Assembly (NCBI GenBank): GCA_902526565.1
Contig: CABZLP010000001.1
Span: forward strand, 1 to 64,000
DNA length: 64,000 nt
Direction of reading: 5' to 3'
Source: an uncultured Pelagibacteraceae bacterium
Lineage (GTDB): Bacteria; Pseudomonadota; Alphaproteobacteria; Pelagibacterales; AG-422-B15
Shown one piece after another: positions 37,016 through 45,818 of this stretch. The notes below the pieces were generated by a model, which saw nothing but the letters and a program-made list of their open reading frames with translations, was not told where the DNA came from and did not search any database. Within the stretch, counting starts at the first letter, position 1. Each line of letters opens with the position of its first letter. The translations under genes and the position numbers were made by a program.

Positions 37016-37531
37016 TTACGCATTATTGCCAAAAATCATACGTTTATTGATTAGATCGTAGATTAAGAAGGCTCCCATTCCATACAAAATACTTGAAATA
37101 AATGTGTTTTGAAGAAATGGTAGCCCCATAACATAGCATGTAATGAGTCCTGAAAAACTATTTTCATACATGCCTGATCCATACCAGACGGTAAAGTTTG
37201 TAATTAAATAGAATACCAGAACGCCAGCAGTAATACCTAAAATAGAATTTAAAATTGTTACTCTTGATTCTATAAATGTCCCAATCAAAACACATATTGC
37301 TAAAGAAAAGTATATTATTGGCATGCCTGAGTGAAATCCAAGATATAAATCGCTTAAGAGCATGGCTGCTAATGGAACTAAATATGCTACGATTTTTTTA
37401 TTTATTATAGCACCTGAAAATACAGCCATTCCAAGAATTGGGGTGAAGTTCGGTGGATGGGGTATCAATCTACTCAACGCAAGTAATATAATTAAACCTA
37501 ATCCAAAATAAACACTATACTTCGCTTTCAT
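37016..37531 (-). CDS. DUF6580-like membrane protein, candidate B12 transport component
   Basis: The 171-residue protein has five or six membrane helices and a first extracellular-looking segment SRLIPHPPNFTPILGMAVFSGA that I associate with DUF6580. The overall size and topology resemble the S components of ECF transporters. It is 24 bases downstream of the TonB receptor, in a transcript that starts with a cobalamin riboswitch, so a role in moving B12 or a precursor across the inner membrane is a reasonable inference. No BtuCDF or ECF ATPase genes are nearby. Confidence 0.75.
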   Translation of the reverse strand: MKAKYSVYFGLGLIILLALSRLIPHPPNFTPILGMAVFSGAIINKKIVAYLVPLAAMLLSDLYLGFHSGMPIIYFSLAICVLIGTFIESRVTILNSILGITAGVLVFYLITNFTVWYGSGMYENSFSGLITCYVMGLPFLQNTFISSILYGMGAFLIYDLINKRMIFGNNA

Positions 37532-37555
37532 AAGATAATTTATAAACTCAATGTA

Positions 37556-39796
37556 TTAAAAAGTATATGCTAAATCGAAGAATAAGTTTCTTTCAGGTAA
37601 TGGATAAACGCTTGATAATCCATAATGGGCATCATCGTGAAAAGTGCTTGATACAGCAAAATCATATGCCGCTTTATCAAATAAATTATTAATACCAAAA
37701 TTTAGCGTATAATTTGAGTCAACAAGATTAAAATAAGTATTTATAAAATAATAATCTGGTATTTGTGGCTCTATATTTTCCTGATCATTCGATACATACT
37801 TTTTGTCTAAATAATTTAATTCTAAATCAAGAGTTAAATTATTTCTGACCTCTGTTTCATATGCAATACTAAATTGTATTGGAGAAACAAGTGGAACGGA
37901 TTTACCTTCTAAACTTAAAGTTGTACCACCACCCATTAAATTTTTCCAAGTACTAGAGTTACTACAATAAGTTGTGTTATCATAGTTACATGCATTCGGG
38001 CCGCCTGTTCCAGGAGTAAGTGAGCCCGAAGTAAACTCTGCGATTGTATAGCTCAAAGAGCCCTTTAACTTATTAGATTGATCAAAATTATACCCAAAAT
38101 CAATGTCTACGCCTTGACGCTCTATAGGGTCTATATTTGTATTTATATTATTATAATATTGTATTTCATTTGTAGTATCAATCTCGTAATAACTTACATT
38201 AAAATTTAGACCATCTTTAATATATCTTAGTCCAATATCATATCCTTCAGACTCCTGACTCTTCAGATCAAATGTTAATGCTGGACTCGATGAGGCAACT
38301 CTTTCATCAATATTAGGAATTCGAAAAGATACTGAATAACTTGAGTAAAGAGTTAGTTCTCTATTGAGCTTTTTTTCAAAACCTAGATTGAAAGCCTGAT
38401 TGCTTGAAGTGTTATTATACGTTGTCATATCGTAAATAACTGGATAGAAAACTCCAAAATATTCTACATCCGCAAAACCAGGGGCAGTTTTATCTATATC
38501 GTCTCTTGCTTGAAAAATACTTTTTTCGTCTCTGTAACCTAATGAAATTGAGAGATCATATTCATTAATATATGTTGTATTTTGAAAATATAACGATTTT
38601 ACTTTAAGATCAGCATAAATATTCTGTCCTACAGAGTCACCTTCCTTGCGACTTTTTGCTGAGTCATAAAATGAATGTGCATAATCATAACCGAGATTTA
38701 ATATGTTTGAGTGTGTTTCATATATTTGCCTTGTTTCATATCGTGAATTAAACTGATTTCCATCGATGGTTGTCACTGTATACCTGTCACTACTATCAGG
38801 AGTTGTGATCGTATTATTATTAGTAGGGTAAAAAGATTTATCTGTTTTATCTCTGTATCCAGCATTAAGAGTAAATTTATTTAATTCATTCACATTAATA
38901 ACAACGTTTGCATTTATTGCCTGCATATCTGTATTAGCATAACTTCTCCTTCTCACGTCATCACATGAGCCAGTGCCGGAGTCCCCACTGCCAATATTTC
39001 TTGCGATTTTGCTATCCTCATATCGGTTACAAGAGTGATAACTATAAACCTCACCATTTTTTACTCTTGGACCTGGGAGATCTTTTTCATTTTCTATCGA
39101 CATGACATCCAGGCTTAAATTTATATTATCTATTTTATACTTCGTATTTAATAAAAGATTACTTTCCTCAAAGTCTGCTGCATCTCGATAGTTGCTATTT
39201 GAAGTTTGGGACCCAAAAAGACTCAAGGAACTAGCATCATTTATTTTGGTAAATAATGATAAATCTGCACTCTTATTACTGTATGAACTTATTGAGGTTT
39301 TTAGTGAGTTAGTAATATCGTCATTATTTATTACAATATTGATAGCACCTCCAACTGCACCTGAACCATACAATGTTGCAGCCGATCCTCCTCTAACTAC
39401 CTCAATTCTCTCAATGCTATCAGTAGGTATATGAGAGTTTATGGTAGACATATCAACGTCATTGAGACGTCTACCATTAATTAAAATTAATGTATTTGAT
39501 TTTGCTGTTTCTCCAAACCCTCGAATGTCTAGAGTTGTATATACTCCGTCATACCCAGCTGCTGTTGTTCTTGTAGAAATACCTGAGTAGCTTTCTATTA
39601 TTTTTGGCAAGGATTTATTTTGATACAGTTTAAGATCATCTTTAGAAATTATTGTGATATTTGAGCCAGCCAAGCCAGATGAAAGCCTTGTGTACTCTTC
39701 ACTGCTAGGATTAATCAAAATTTCTGGCGTTTCGGCACTTAAATTGCCAATAAAAGTTATTAATATAAATATAGATAGTACTAATTTTTTAGTCAT
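37556..39796 (-). CDS. btuB: TonB-dependent vitamin B12 receptor, BtuB-like
   Basis: An outer-membrane gated beta-barrel. The ORF track starts at 39829, but the ATG at 39796 is preferred: it has a GGAGG Shine-Dalgarno 7 bases before it and opens a signal peptide (MTKKLVLSIFILITFIGNLSA). This gives 746 residues. The plug follows: ITIISKDDL, LDIRGFGETAKSNTLILING and VEVVRGGSAA-like ERIEVVRGGSAATLYGSGAVGGAINI. The barrel ends in the usual aromatic C-terminus (LAYTF). The cobalamin riboswitch directly upstream makes B12 the likely ligand. A TonB box is not obvious. Confidence 0.9.
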   Translation of the reverse strand: MTKKLVLSIFILITFIGNLSAETPEILINPSSEEYTRLSSGLAGSNITIISKDDLKLYQNKSLPKIIESYSGISTRTTAAGYDGVYTTLDIRGFGETAKSNTLILINGRRLNDVDMSTINSHIPTDSIERIEVVRGGSAATLYGSGAVGGAINIVINNDDITNSLKTSISSYSNKSADLSLFTKINDASSLSLFGSQTSNSNYRDAADFEESNLLLNTKYKIDNINLSLDVMSIENEKDLPGPRVKNGEVYSYHSCNRYEDSKIARNIGSGDSGTGSCDDVRRRSYANTDMQAINANVVINVNELNKFTLNAGYRDKTDKSFYPTNNNTITTPDSSDRYTVTTIDGNQFNSRYETRQIYETHSNILNLGYDYAHSFYDSAKSRKEGDSVGQNIYADLKVKSLYFQNTTYINEYDLSISLGYRDEKSIFQARDDIDKTAPGFADVEYFGVFYPVIYDMTTYNNTSSNQAFNLGFEKKLNRELTLYSSYSVSFRIPNIDERVASSSPALTFDLKSQESEGYDIGLRYIKDGLNFNVSYYEIDTTNEIQYYNNINTNIDPIERQGVDIDFGYNFDQSNKLKGSLSYTIAEFTSGSLTPGTGGPNACNYDNTTYCSNSSTWKNLMGGGTTLSLEGKSVPLVSPIQFSIAYETEVRNNLTLDLELNYLDKKYVSNDQENIEPQIPDYYFINTYFNLVDSNYTLNFGINNLFDKAAYDFAVSSTFHDDAHYGLSSVYPLPERNLFFDLAYTF

Positions 39797-39875
39797 ATTT
39801 TGCCTCCAGTTTGAAGTCACCGCAAACAAAGTATGCCCAAATGATTATCCCGATCACGTGTGGATGACTATATTT

Positions 39876-40028
39876 TGTTGGTAGGTCTCCTGACTTCTCC
39901 ATCAATATTTGAATACGCCTTCCCAATAGAATCAGTGGCATCTGTATTCAAACTCATGAGTTACAGTTGCGGGTACAGCTAAGGATTTAAACCTTATTCC
40001 CTGTTATTCACTTTTCGTGAACCAACAC
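39876..40028 (-). promoter_or_regulatory. Cobalamin (B12) riboswitch
   Basis: Read on the minus strand the conserved cobalamin aptamer elements occur in order: AACAGGGAATAAGG, AAATCC, a near-consensus B12 box GTACCCGCAACTGTAA, GCCACTG, TGGGAAGGC and AGTCAGGAGACC. The ends TGTTGGT (40028-40022) and ACCAACA (39882-39876) pair as the P1 stem. About 80 bases follow before the ATG of the TonB receptor, ending in a strong GGAGG, so control by hiding the ribosome site is likely, as in other Gram-negatives. The ORF 39654-39884 on the plus strand is a shadow. Confidence 0.94.
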
Positions 40029-40033
40029 AATTA

Positions 40034-40062
40034 ATATGTTATATTCTTTTAAAATAAGCAAC
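40034..40062 (-). promoter_or_regulatory. Possible promoter of the riboswitch/btuB transcript
   Basis: On the minus strand TTGCTT (40057-40062) and CATATT (40034-40039) are 17 bases apart, each a weak match. The expected transcript start falls at about 40027, exactly where the P1 stem of the riboswitch begins, which supports the call more than the boxes do. Confidence 0.4.
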
Positions 40063-40069
40063 ATTTAAT

Positions 40070-41584
40070 ATGAAAATATTTGACTCACAATCTGGCCTCA
40101 GTTTTGACTTTAATGAAAAACATGAAGCTGCAAATATTTCTCCTTTTGGATTTAGAGAATATGATGCCCGATGGCTCTATCCAGATCAGATAAATAAAAA
40201 AGGCCTTGAGGTTTTTGGTTATGGTTTAGGCCAATATATATCTGATGTTAAAGGGAGTGGATCTTCAATCGTAGTTGGTCATGATTATAGATCCTATAGC
40301 GAAGAAGTAAAATATCATGTCGTAAAAGGTTTACTGTCCTCAGGTTTAAAAGCGATGGACATCGGACTTTCAGTGTCACCAATGGTTTATTTTTCTCAAC
40401 ACCATTTAAATGCAGATAGCTTAGCCATGATCACTGCCAGTCATAATGAAAATGGCTGGACTGGAATTAAATGTGGTATTGAAAAATCACTTACCTTTGG
40501 GCCTGAAGAAGTGAAATCAATTAAAAAAATTGTTGATAACAATCATAACACCAAGATAGAAAATAATGGGGTGTATCAATTTATTCCTGGGGTGAAAGAT
40601 GAATACATTGATTACCTATTATCAAATATAAAAATTAAAAAAGGAATTAAAGTTGTGGTTGCGTGTGGTAATGGAACCGCTGGAGCTTTTGCACCAGAAT
40701 TGCTGAAACGTTTGGGTTGTGATGTGATAGAGTTACACTGTGATTTAGATTTTAAATTTCCAAATTATAATCCAAACCCTGAGGACTTAGTAATGCTAAA
40801 GGACTTATCAGAGAATGTTGTTAAGTATAATGCTGACGTTGGTCTTGCTTTTGACGGTGATGGTGACAGGCTTGGCGTAGTAGATGATAAAGGGGAAGAA
40901 ATATTTTCTGATAAAATAGGATTATTATTATCTGAGTTTTTGTCATATGACTTTCCAGAATCAAAGTTTGTAATCGATGTTAAATCTACAGGGCTTTATT
41001 TTGAAAGTTCAATACTCAAGAAAAATAATTGTACAGTCGATATGTGGAAAACAGGGCATTCTCATATGAAAAGAAGAGTTAAAGAAATAGGTGCGCTATG
41101 TGGTTTTGAAAAAAGTGGTCATTTTTTTATTAACGATCCATTAGGACTAGGTTTCGATGATGGATTAAAATCTGCATGTTTAATGCTACAATATTTAAGT
41201 AATGACTTAACAACAAAATTATCAAATAAGAAATTAGAAATTAAGAAGACTTTTCAGTCTCCAACTATGGCCCCTTATTGTGAAGATAGTGAAAAGTATC
41301 AAGTTGTAGACTCAATTATAAAAAAAATTATCGAGTCAAAAGAAAAGAGTGAACAGGTTGGAAATCAAACCATTAAAAAAATAATTACAATAAATGGTAT
41401 TCGGTTTGAACTTTCTAACGGGTCCTGGGGATTGGTAAGGGCCTCTTCCAATAAACCATCTTTAGTAATTGTTATTGAAAGCTATGAGTCTAATAATGAA
41501 GTTGAGTTGATCTTTAATTATATAAATGAACTTCTCGACCAGACAGGCAAGGTTGGTGAATATGATCAGACATTAACTGGTTAA
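40070..41584 (+). CDS. Phosphomannomutase/phosphoglucomutase
   Basis: The 504-residue alpha-D-phosphohexomutase has the phosphoserine loop TASHNENGW (Ser124), the metal loop AFDGDGDRLG near 263-272, the sugar loop GFEKSGHFF, and a C-terminal phosphate-binding domain (VRASSNKPSLVIVIES). It interconverts hexose 1- and 6-phosphates, giving mannose-1-P or glucose-1-P for surface sugars. It starts only 41 bases from the divergent riboswitch and overlaps the convergent TauE gene by 12 bases. Confidence 0.93.
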   Translation: MKIFDSQSGLSFDFNEKHEAANISPFGFREYDARWLYPDQINKKGLEVFGYGLGQYISDVKGSGSSIVVGHDYRSYSEEVKYHVVKGLLSSGLKAMDIGLSVSPMVYFSQHHLNADSLAMITASHNENGWTGIKCGIEKSLTFGPEEVKSIKKIVDNNHNTKIENNGVYQFIPGVKDEYIDYLLSNIKIKKGIKVVVACGNGTAGAFAPELLKRLGCDVIELHCDLDFKFPNYNPNPEDLVMLKDLSENVVKYNADVGLAFDGDGDRLGVVDDKGEEIFSDKIGLLLSEFLSYDFPESKFVIDVKSTGLYFESSILKKNNCTVDMWKTGHSHMKRRVKEIGALCGFEKSGHFFINDPLGLGFDDGLKSACLMLQYLSNDLTTKLSNKKLEIKKTFQSPTMAPYCEDSEKYQVVDSIIKKIIESKEKSEQVGNQTIKKIITINGIRFELSNGSWGLVRASSNKPSLVIVIESYESNNEVELIFNYINELLDQTGKVGEYDQTLTG

Positions 41585-42424
41585 TGATAGCCATTCCAGA
41601 TAGAACCTGATAGACATAAACAAAATAAATATTCCAAAAAGAAGGTTTAATTTACTTCTAGATAAATAGTGAGCAAACTTAACTCCAATCGGGGCACCAA
41701 TTATCGTTATAGGTGTAATTAATATAAGTCCTACAAGGCTCACGTAGCCAAAGGATAATGGTAAATCGACATTGTTTTGTAAGCCTGCAATCATAAATCC
41801 TATTGTTCCAGGTACAGCAACAATGGTTCCAATTCCAGCTGCTGTTCCAATCGCTTTGTGAATTTCAAAATTATATAGTTTAAGTATAGGAATACTTATT
41901 GACCCGCCACCTACTCCGATAATCACTGAGAGAAAACCAATTACCGAACCAAATCCATGACCAGTGAAATTTTGTGGGAAAGAAGAAGATAGTTTCCATT
42001 TATCTTGCCAGAAAAAAAACTGCGCTGCGACAAATAATAATATTATTGAGTAAATCAAAATAAGCATGCTTCCCTCCAGATAAGACACTGCAACAGAGCC
42101 GCAAATAACGCCAACGATTATAGAAATAAATATAAACTTTAAGAAATCTATATTTACAGAATTTTTCCTAGCATGACTTACTGCAGAAATAATTGATATT
42201 GGAACGATATTTGCAAGTGATGTACCAACCGCTAAGTGCATTCTTATACTTTCATCTACTTCAGCTAGAGTAAAAATATAGTATAGAGCAGGCACTACTA
42301 CGACACCTCCTCCAATGCCAAAAAGACCCGCTATAAAACCAGCAAAAATGCCTGTGCTGATCAATAAGGAAATAGAAAAAAGCAAGTCGCCTGACGCAAC
42401 ATTGCTAAAAATTGTACTGAACAC
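41573..42424 (-). CDS. TauE/SafE family permease
   Basis: The 283-residue protein has about eight hydrophobic helices and two repeats of the TauE signature: GLFGIGGGVVVVPAL in the first half and GVGGGSISIPIL in the second. Members export sulfite, sulfoacetate or other organosulfur anions; the substrate here is unknown. It is 10 bases after the acyl-CoA dehydrogenase gene in the same direction, so could be in that transcript. Confidence 0.9.
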   Translation of the reverse strand: MFSTIFSNVASGDLLFSISLLISTGIFAGFIAGLFGIGGGVVVVPALYYIFTLAEVDESIRMHLAVGTSLANIVPISIISAVSHARKNSVNIDFLKFIFISIIVGVICGSVAVSYLEGSMLILIYSIILLFVAAQFFFWQDKWKLSSSFPQNFTGHGFGSVIGFLSVIIGVGGGSISIPILKLYNFEIHKAIGTAAGIGTIVAVPGTIGFMIAGLQNNVDLPLSFGYVSLVGLILITPITIIGAPIGVKFAHYLSRSKLNLLFGIFILFMSIRFYLEWLSLTS

Positions 42425-42434
42425 TTAACTAATA

Positions 42435-43718
42435 TTAGTTTTTGCCAGATGGCAACTCGTTGAAAGGCAGTTTTTTATCTGGCCTTTCATCTTGCGGCAA
42501 ACCTAAAACTCTCTCTGCGATAATATTTCTTAAAACTTCGTCAGTACCGCCAGCAATTCTCATGGCAGCGGAGAAAAAATAACCGTTTTGGAATAAGTTC
42601 TTAAGTATTGGATTTTTATCTTGGTGAACCATGCCCGACATATCCATCAAATCAAGTGCGTAAGATGATACATCTTGCATTTTTGATGCTGTAACTAATT
42701 TACTTATTGAAAGCTCAGGTCCAGGTGTTTGGCCTTTTGATAAAGCGGTCATGCTTCTGTATTTCGTATATTGCAAACCACGCGACTGAATGTACCAGTC
42801 AGCCATTTTTTGTCTTACTTCACTATTTTTTACAGCGAGACCATCTTCAACTTCAATCTCTTTTGAGGCTTCAAAAATTTGGTCGAAATCTAAGCCTGGA
42901 GGATCTCCTACCGCTAATCTTTCATTCATTAGAGTAGTAAGTGATACTTTCCACCCGTCACCCTCTGCGCCAATTCTTTGACTATCAGGTATGCGGACAT
43001 CATTGAAAAATACTTCATTGAAATTGGCTGAACCAGAAATCTGTTTAATAGGTTTAGCTTCAATGCCTGGTGTTTTCATATCAACATAGAAATATGTAAG
43101 CCCTTTGTGTTTTAGGGCGGTAGGGTCAGATCGGGCAACAATCATTCCATAATCGGCAAAATGAGCTCCTGAAGTCCATACCTTTTGACCATTTAGTACC
43201 CATTCATTACCGTCCTTTTCAGCCTTCATTCTTATACCAGCTAAATCTGATCCTGCTGAAGGTTCAGAAAATAATTGGCACCAAATTTCCTCGCCTGTAA
43301 TCATTTTTGGTAGGAATCTTTTTTTATCTTCATCATTGCCCCAAGCCATCATAGTTGGTCCAAGCATGCCAATTCCAATTTCAAAATATCCTGAATGAAC
43401 AAAATAGTCATGTTCTTCTTGAGCGTATATAACTTGCTCTATAGGAGTACCTCCATAACCTCCGAATTCCTTTGGCCATAAAATAGCGGCAAATCCTGCA
43501 TCAGCTTTTTTTCTTTGCCATTCTTTAGCATTCTCGAGTGCTACCTTTGCAGCATCTTCACCTTTTACAGTTTCTGGTGCACCAGCGCTTGAAATAGACG
43601 ATCCAGAATCGCCATTTGGTTTTGCTGCCAGAGTAGATCTTTTTTCTGCATTTTCTTCCAGAAAAGCTCTTACTTTTTTTCTAAATTCAGCTTCTTGGGG
43701 TGTGTCGTTAAAGTCCAT
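42435..43718 (-). CDS. Acyl-CoA dehydrogenase, larger subunit of second pair
   Basis: The 427-residue protein has the acyl-CoA dehydrogenase layout: QLFSEPSAGSDLAGI, WTSGAHFADYG and a beta domain. The C-terminus reads RIAGGTDEVLRNIIAERVLGL, so no Y-E-G-T catalytic Glu is present at the MCAD place. It follows 43721-44851 by 2 bases, which encodes a shorter dehydrogenase, the same larger-plus-smaller arrangement as at 34.5-37 kb. It also has an extra Ser/Gly-rich insertion near residues 38-55 (GDSGSSISSAG). Confidence 0.9.
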   Translation of the reverse strand: MDFNDTPQEAEFRKKVRAFLEENAEKRSTLAAKPNGDSGSSISSAGAPETVKGEDAAKVALENAKEWQRKKADAGFAAILWPKEFGGYGGTPIEQVIYAQEEHDYFVHSGYFEIGIGMLGPTMMAWGNDEDKKRFLPKMITGEEIWCQLFSEPSAGSDLAGIRMKAEKDGNEWVLNGQKVWTSGAHFADYGMIVARSDPTALKHKGLTYFYVDMKTPGIEAKPIKQISGSANFNEVFFNDVRIPDSQRIGAEGDGWKVSLTTLMNERLAVGDPPGLDFDQIFEASKEIEVEDGLAVKNSEVRQKMADWYIQSRGLQYTKYRSMTALSKGQTPGPELSISKLVTASKMQDVSSYALDLMDMSGMVHQDKNPILKNLFQNGYFFSAAMRIAGGTDEVLRNIIAERVLGLPQDERPDKKLPFNELPSGKN

Positions 43719-43720
43719 CT

Positions 43721-44851
43721 TTAAACTATATTCCTTTTTTCAAGATTTGAAATTAAATTTTCTTTCCACTGACGAATACTTCCAATATTTAAAGAAAGTA
43801 GTTTAGATCTACGATAAAACAAGTGGCAGTCATATTCCCAGGTAAAACCAACTCCTCCATGTATTTGAATATTTTCCTGAGACGCGTAATTGTATGCTTC
43901 TGAGGCACTGACCCTTGCACCTGCAGCAGCAATTGGCAGTTCATTTGAGTCTGTACTTAGCGCCCAGGCACCATAATAAGCATTTGATCTTGCTAATTCA
44001 ATTTTGACGTACATATCTGCCATCTTGTGTTTTAAGGCTTGGAATGCACCTATCTGCTTTCCAAAAGCAAAACGCTCAAGTGAATATTTCTTTGCTTCAT
44101 CAAGTGAGACCTGTGCCCCACCTACTTGCTCGAACGAAAATAAAACAGCTGCTCTATTAAGTATATCATCAATCATATCCCATCCACTTCCCTCTTCTCC
44201 GAGTCTTTCACATGCAACATTTTCTAAATTTACAGTGCAAGCAGGTCTCGTGGGATCAATGGTGTCTAAGTTTGAAATATTTACACCAGGATCATTTCTA
44301 TCAATAATAAAAAGAGAGAGCGAATTATAATTTGAATTATTGTCAGAATTTGCAGCAACAATGATATAGTCAGCTGACTCGCCATCAGAAACAGGATTTT
44401 TAGATCCATTTAATTTACCTGAAGTATGCAGTACCTTGATGTTGTTAGGTTTTGGCTTGCCATTAGTTTCGGATAAAGCGAATGTTCCAATTTTTTCACC
44501 AGATGCAATGAGTGGTAAATATTTTTTCTTTTGTTCGTCCGTACCATAAGATTTTAAAAATTCCGCAAAGATATAAATCGAGGAAGAAAATGGTGTGGGC
44601 GCAAGAGCTCTGCCTAACTCTTCAGCTATGACGCATAATTCCAACATGCCTAAACCAAGTCCTCCATATTCTTCAGGTATTGCGGTTCCCGTCCAACCTA
44701 ATTCAGAAATTTGAGACCAAAGATCAGCATCATAATTTTGCTCATGGTTTTCTAGAATGCTTCTTACGGACTTTCTGTCGCATTTATCTTGTAAAAACTT
44801 TCTTGCTTGATCGCGCAAAAGCTTTTGATCATCTGAAAAGTCAAAATTCAT
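43721..44851 (-). CDS. Acyl-CoA dehydrogenase, smaller subunit of second pair
   Basis: The 376-residue protein starts FDFSDDQKLLRDQARKFL and has IPEEYGGLGLGMLE, then the C-terminal helix bundle with HGGVGFTWEYDCHLFYRRSK, the form usual for the beta-like subunits of two-gene acyl-CoA dehydrogenases. FAD contacts look thinner than in the larger partner. It lies 5 bases after rpoZ and is followed by the larger subunit; likely co-transcribed and heteromeric. Confidence 0.9.
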   Translation of the reverse strand: MNFDFSDDQKLLRDQARKFLQDKCDRKSVRSILENHEQNYDADLWSQISELGWTGTAIPEEYGGLGLGMLELCVIAEELGRALAPTPFSSSIYIFAEFLKSYGTDEQKKKYLPLIASGEKIGTFALSETNGKPKPNNIKVLHTSGKLNGSKNPVSDGESADYIIVAANSDNNSNYNSLSLFIIDRNDPGVNISNLDTIDPTRPACTVNLENVACERLGEEGSGWDMIDDILNRAAVLFSFEQVGGAQVSLDEAKKYSLERFAFGKQIGAFQALKHKMADMYVKIELARSNAYYGAWALSTDSNELPIAAAGARVSASEAYNYASQENIQIHGGVGFTWEYDCHLFYRRSKLLSLNIGSIRQWKENLISNLEKRNIV

Positions 44852-44856
44852 ATTAA

Positions 44857-45552
44857 TTATTCTTTTGGTGTATTATCATCTTCAATGTCAGATGTAACTT
44901 CAGGCAGATCTTCGACATAAATAGCTTCATTTTCGTTAGTCTCCTCAAGATGATCACTATCTGTAATGCTTTCATCTTCAAAAGATGAATTTTCTCTAAT
45001 TGTATCGTTTATAGACTGGTCAGCTGTCTCCTCATGAACTGTTTCAATACTATCTGTCAATGGGACTTCAAGTTCTGGTCTATCTAATGCATCCTCGGGC
45101 TCATTAAGACCAGGAGTTTCATTTATATCTGTTGAAATCTCAGGCGAGACTTCTCCATCGCTTATTGTATCATCAGCTGGTTTAGCTCTTGTTTCAACTC
45201 TTGGGGATCTAGCGGTAAATTTACGAGTTGCAGACTTTTCCATTTCAGATTTCGACAATCCTCCTTGATACATCTGCCTAAACGTATCATTATCCACTTC
45301 CTCTAATTCTTCTTCTTCTTCATAATCTGGAATTTGTCTCAACTTAGATACAATACTTTCTTTTAATTCTTCAGCTGTAATTTTAGATTCACTGATTTCT
45401 CTGAGCGCTATTACAGGCTTTTTGTCATTTTCGGGATCAACAGCTGGAGTAGCTCCCCTACCCAATTGAACTGCTCTTTCTTTTGCAAGAATAACTAAAT
45501 CATACTGGTTATTTATAAGTCTTATGCAATCCTCAACGGTAATACGTGCCAT
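44857..45552 (-). CDS. rpoZ: RNA polymerase omega subunit with long acidic C-terminal tail
   Basis: Residues 1 to about 90 match omega: MARITVEDC, the NQYDLVILAKERAVQL helix, and KKPVIALREI (here IALREISESKI). Omega helps fold and hold the beta' subunit. The family is usually about 70-135 residues; this one has 231, with a tail from about residue 95 on that is rich in Glu, Asp, Ser and Thr and without predicted fold. It shares a transcript with the acyl-CoA dehydrogenase pair downstream and is divergent from the DUF1289 gene. Confidence 0.9.
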   Translation of the reverse strand: MARITVEDCIRLINNQYDLVILAKERAVQLGRGATPAVDPENDKKPVIALREISESKITAEELKESIVSKLRQIPDYEEEEELEEVDNDTFRQMYQGGLSKSEMEKSATRKFTARSPRVETRAKPADDTISDGEVSPEISTDINETPGLNEPEDALDRPELEVPLTDSIETVHEETADQSINDTIRENSSFEDESITDSDHLEETNENEAIYVEDLPEVTSDIEDDNTPKE

Positions 45553-45611
45553 ACAATTATTTGAAATTGAAGTTGCTTTTTATTGTAATATGTAAATAAA
45601 TCAAGCTTTAT

Positions 45612-45818
45612 ATGATTAAAAATAATACACATGTAGATAGTCCATGCGTCAAAATATGTAAGTATAATGAGGCTTTTATGGACGGCAAGGTCTGTATTGG
45701 GTGTTTCAGAGAGCAGTTTGAAATAACTAATTGGTTAAGAATGTCTGATGAGGAAAAAGCCTTAGCACTAAAAGATGCTAATGAAAGACAGGAGGAATTT
45801 AAAAAATTTGATGCTTAG
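45612..45818 (+). CDS. DUF1289 family small Cys-rich protein
   Basis: The 68-residue protein has SPCVKIC (Cys12, Cys16) and a CIGC pair (Cys28, Cys31), a four-Cys pattern that could bind zinc or an Fe-S cluster, followed by a helical W-x-x-MSDEEK segment. DUF1289 proteins are widespread in proteobacteria with no firm function. Its end overlaps the next gene by 8 bases. Confidence 0.88.
   Translation: MIKNNTHVDSPCVKICKYNEAFMDGKVCIGCFREQFEITNWLRMSDEEKALALKDANERQEEFKKFDA

Noticed and set aside
39654-39884. 76-residue plus-strand ORF
   Set aside because: It runs opposite the btuB signal peptide and into the riboswitch, so is a chance frame.
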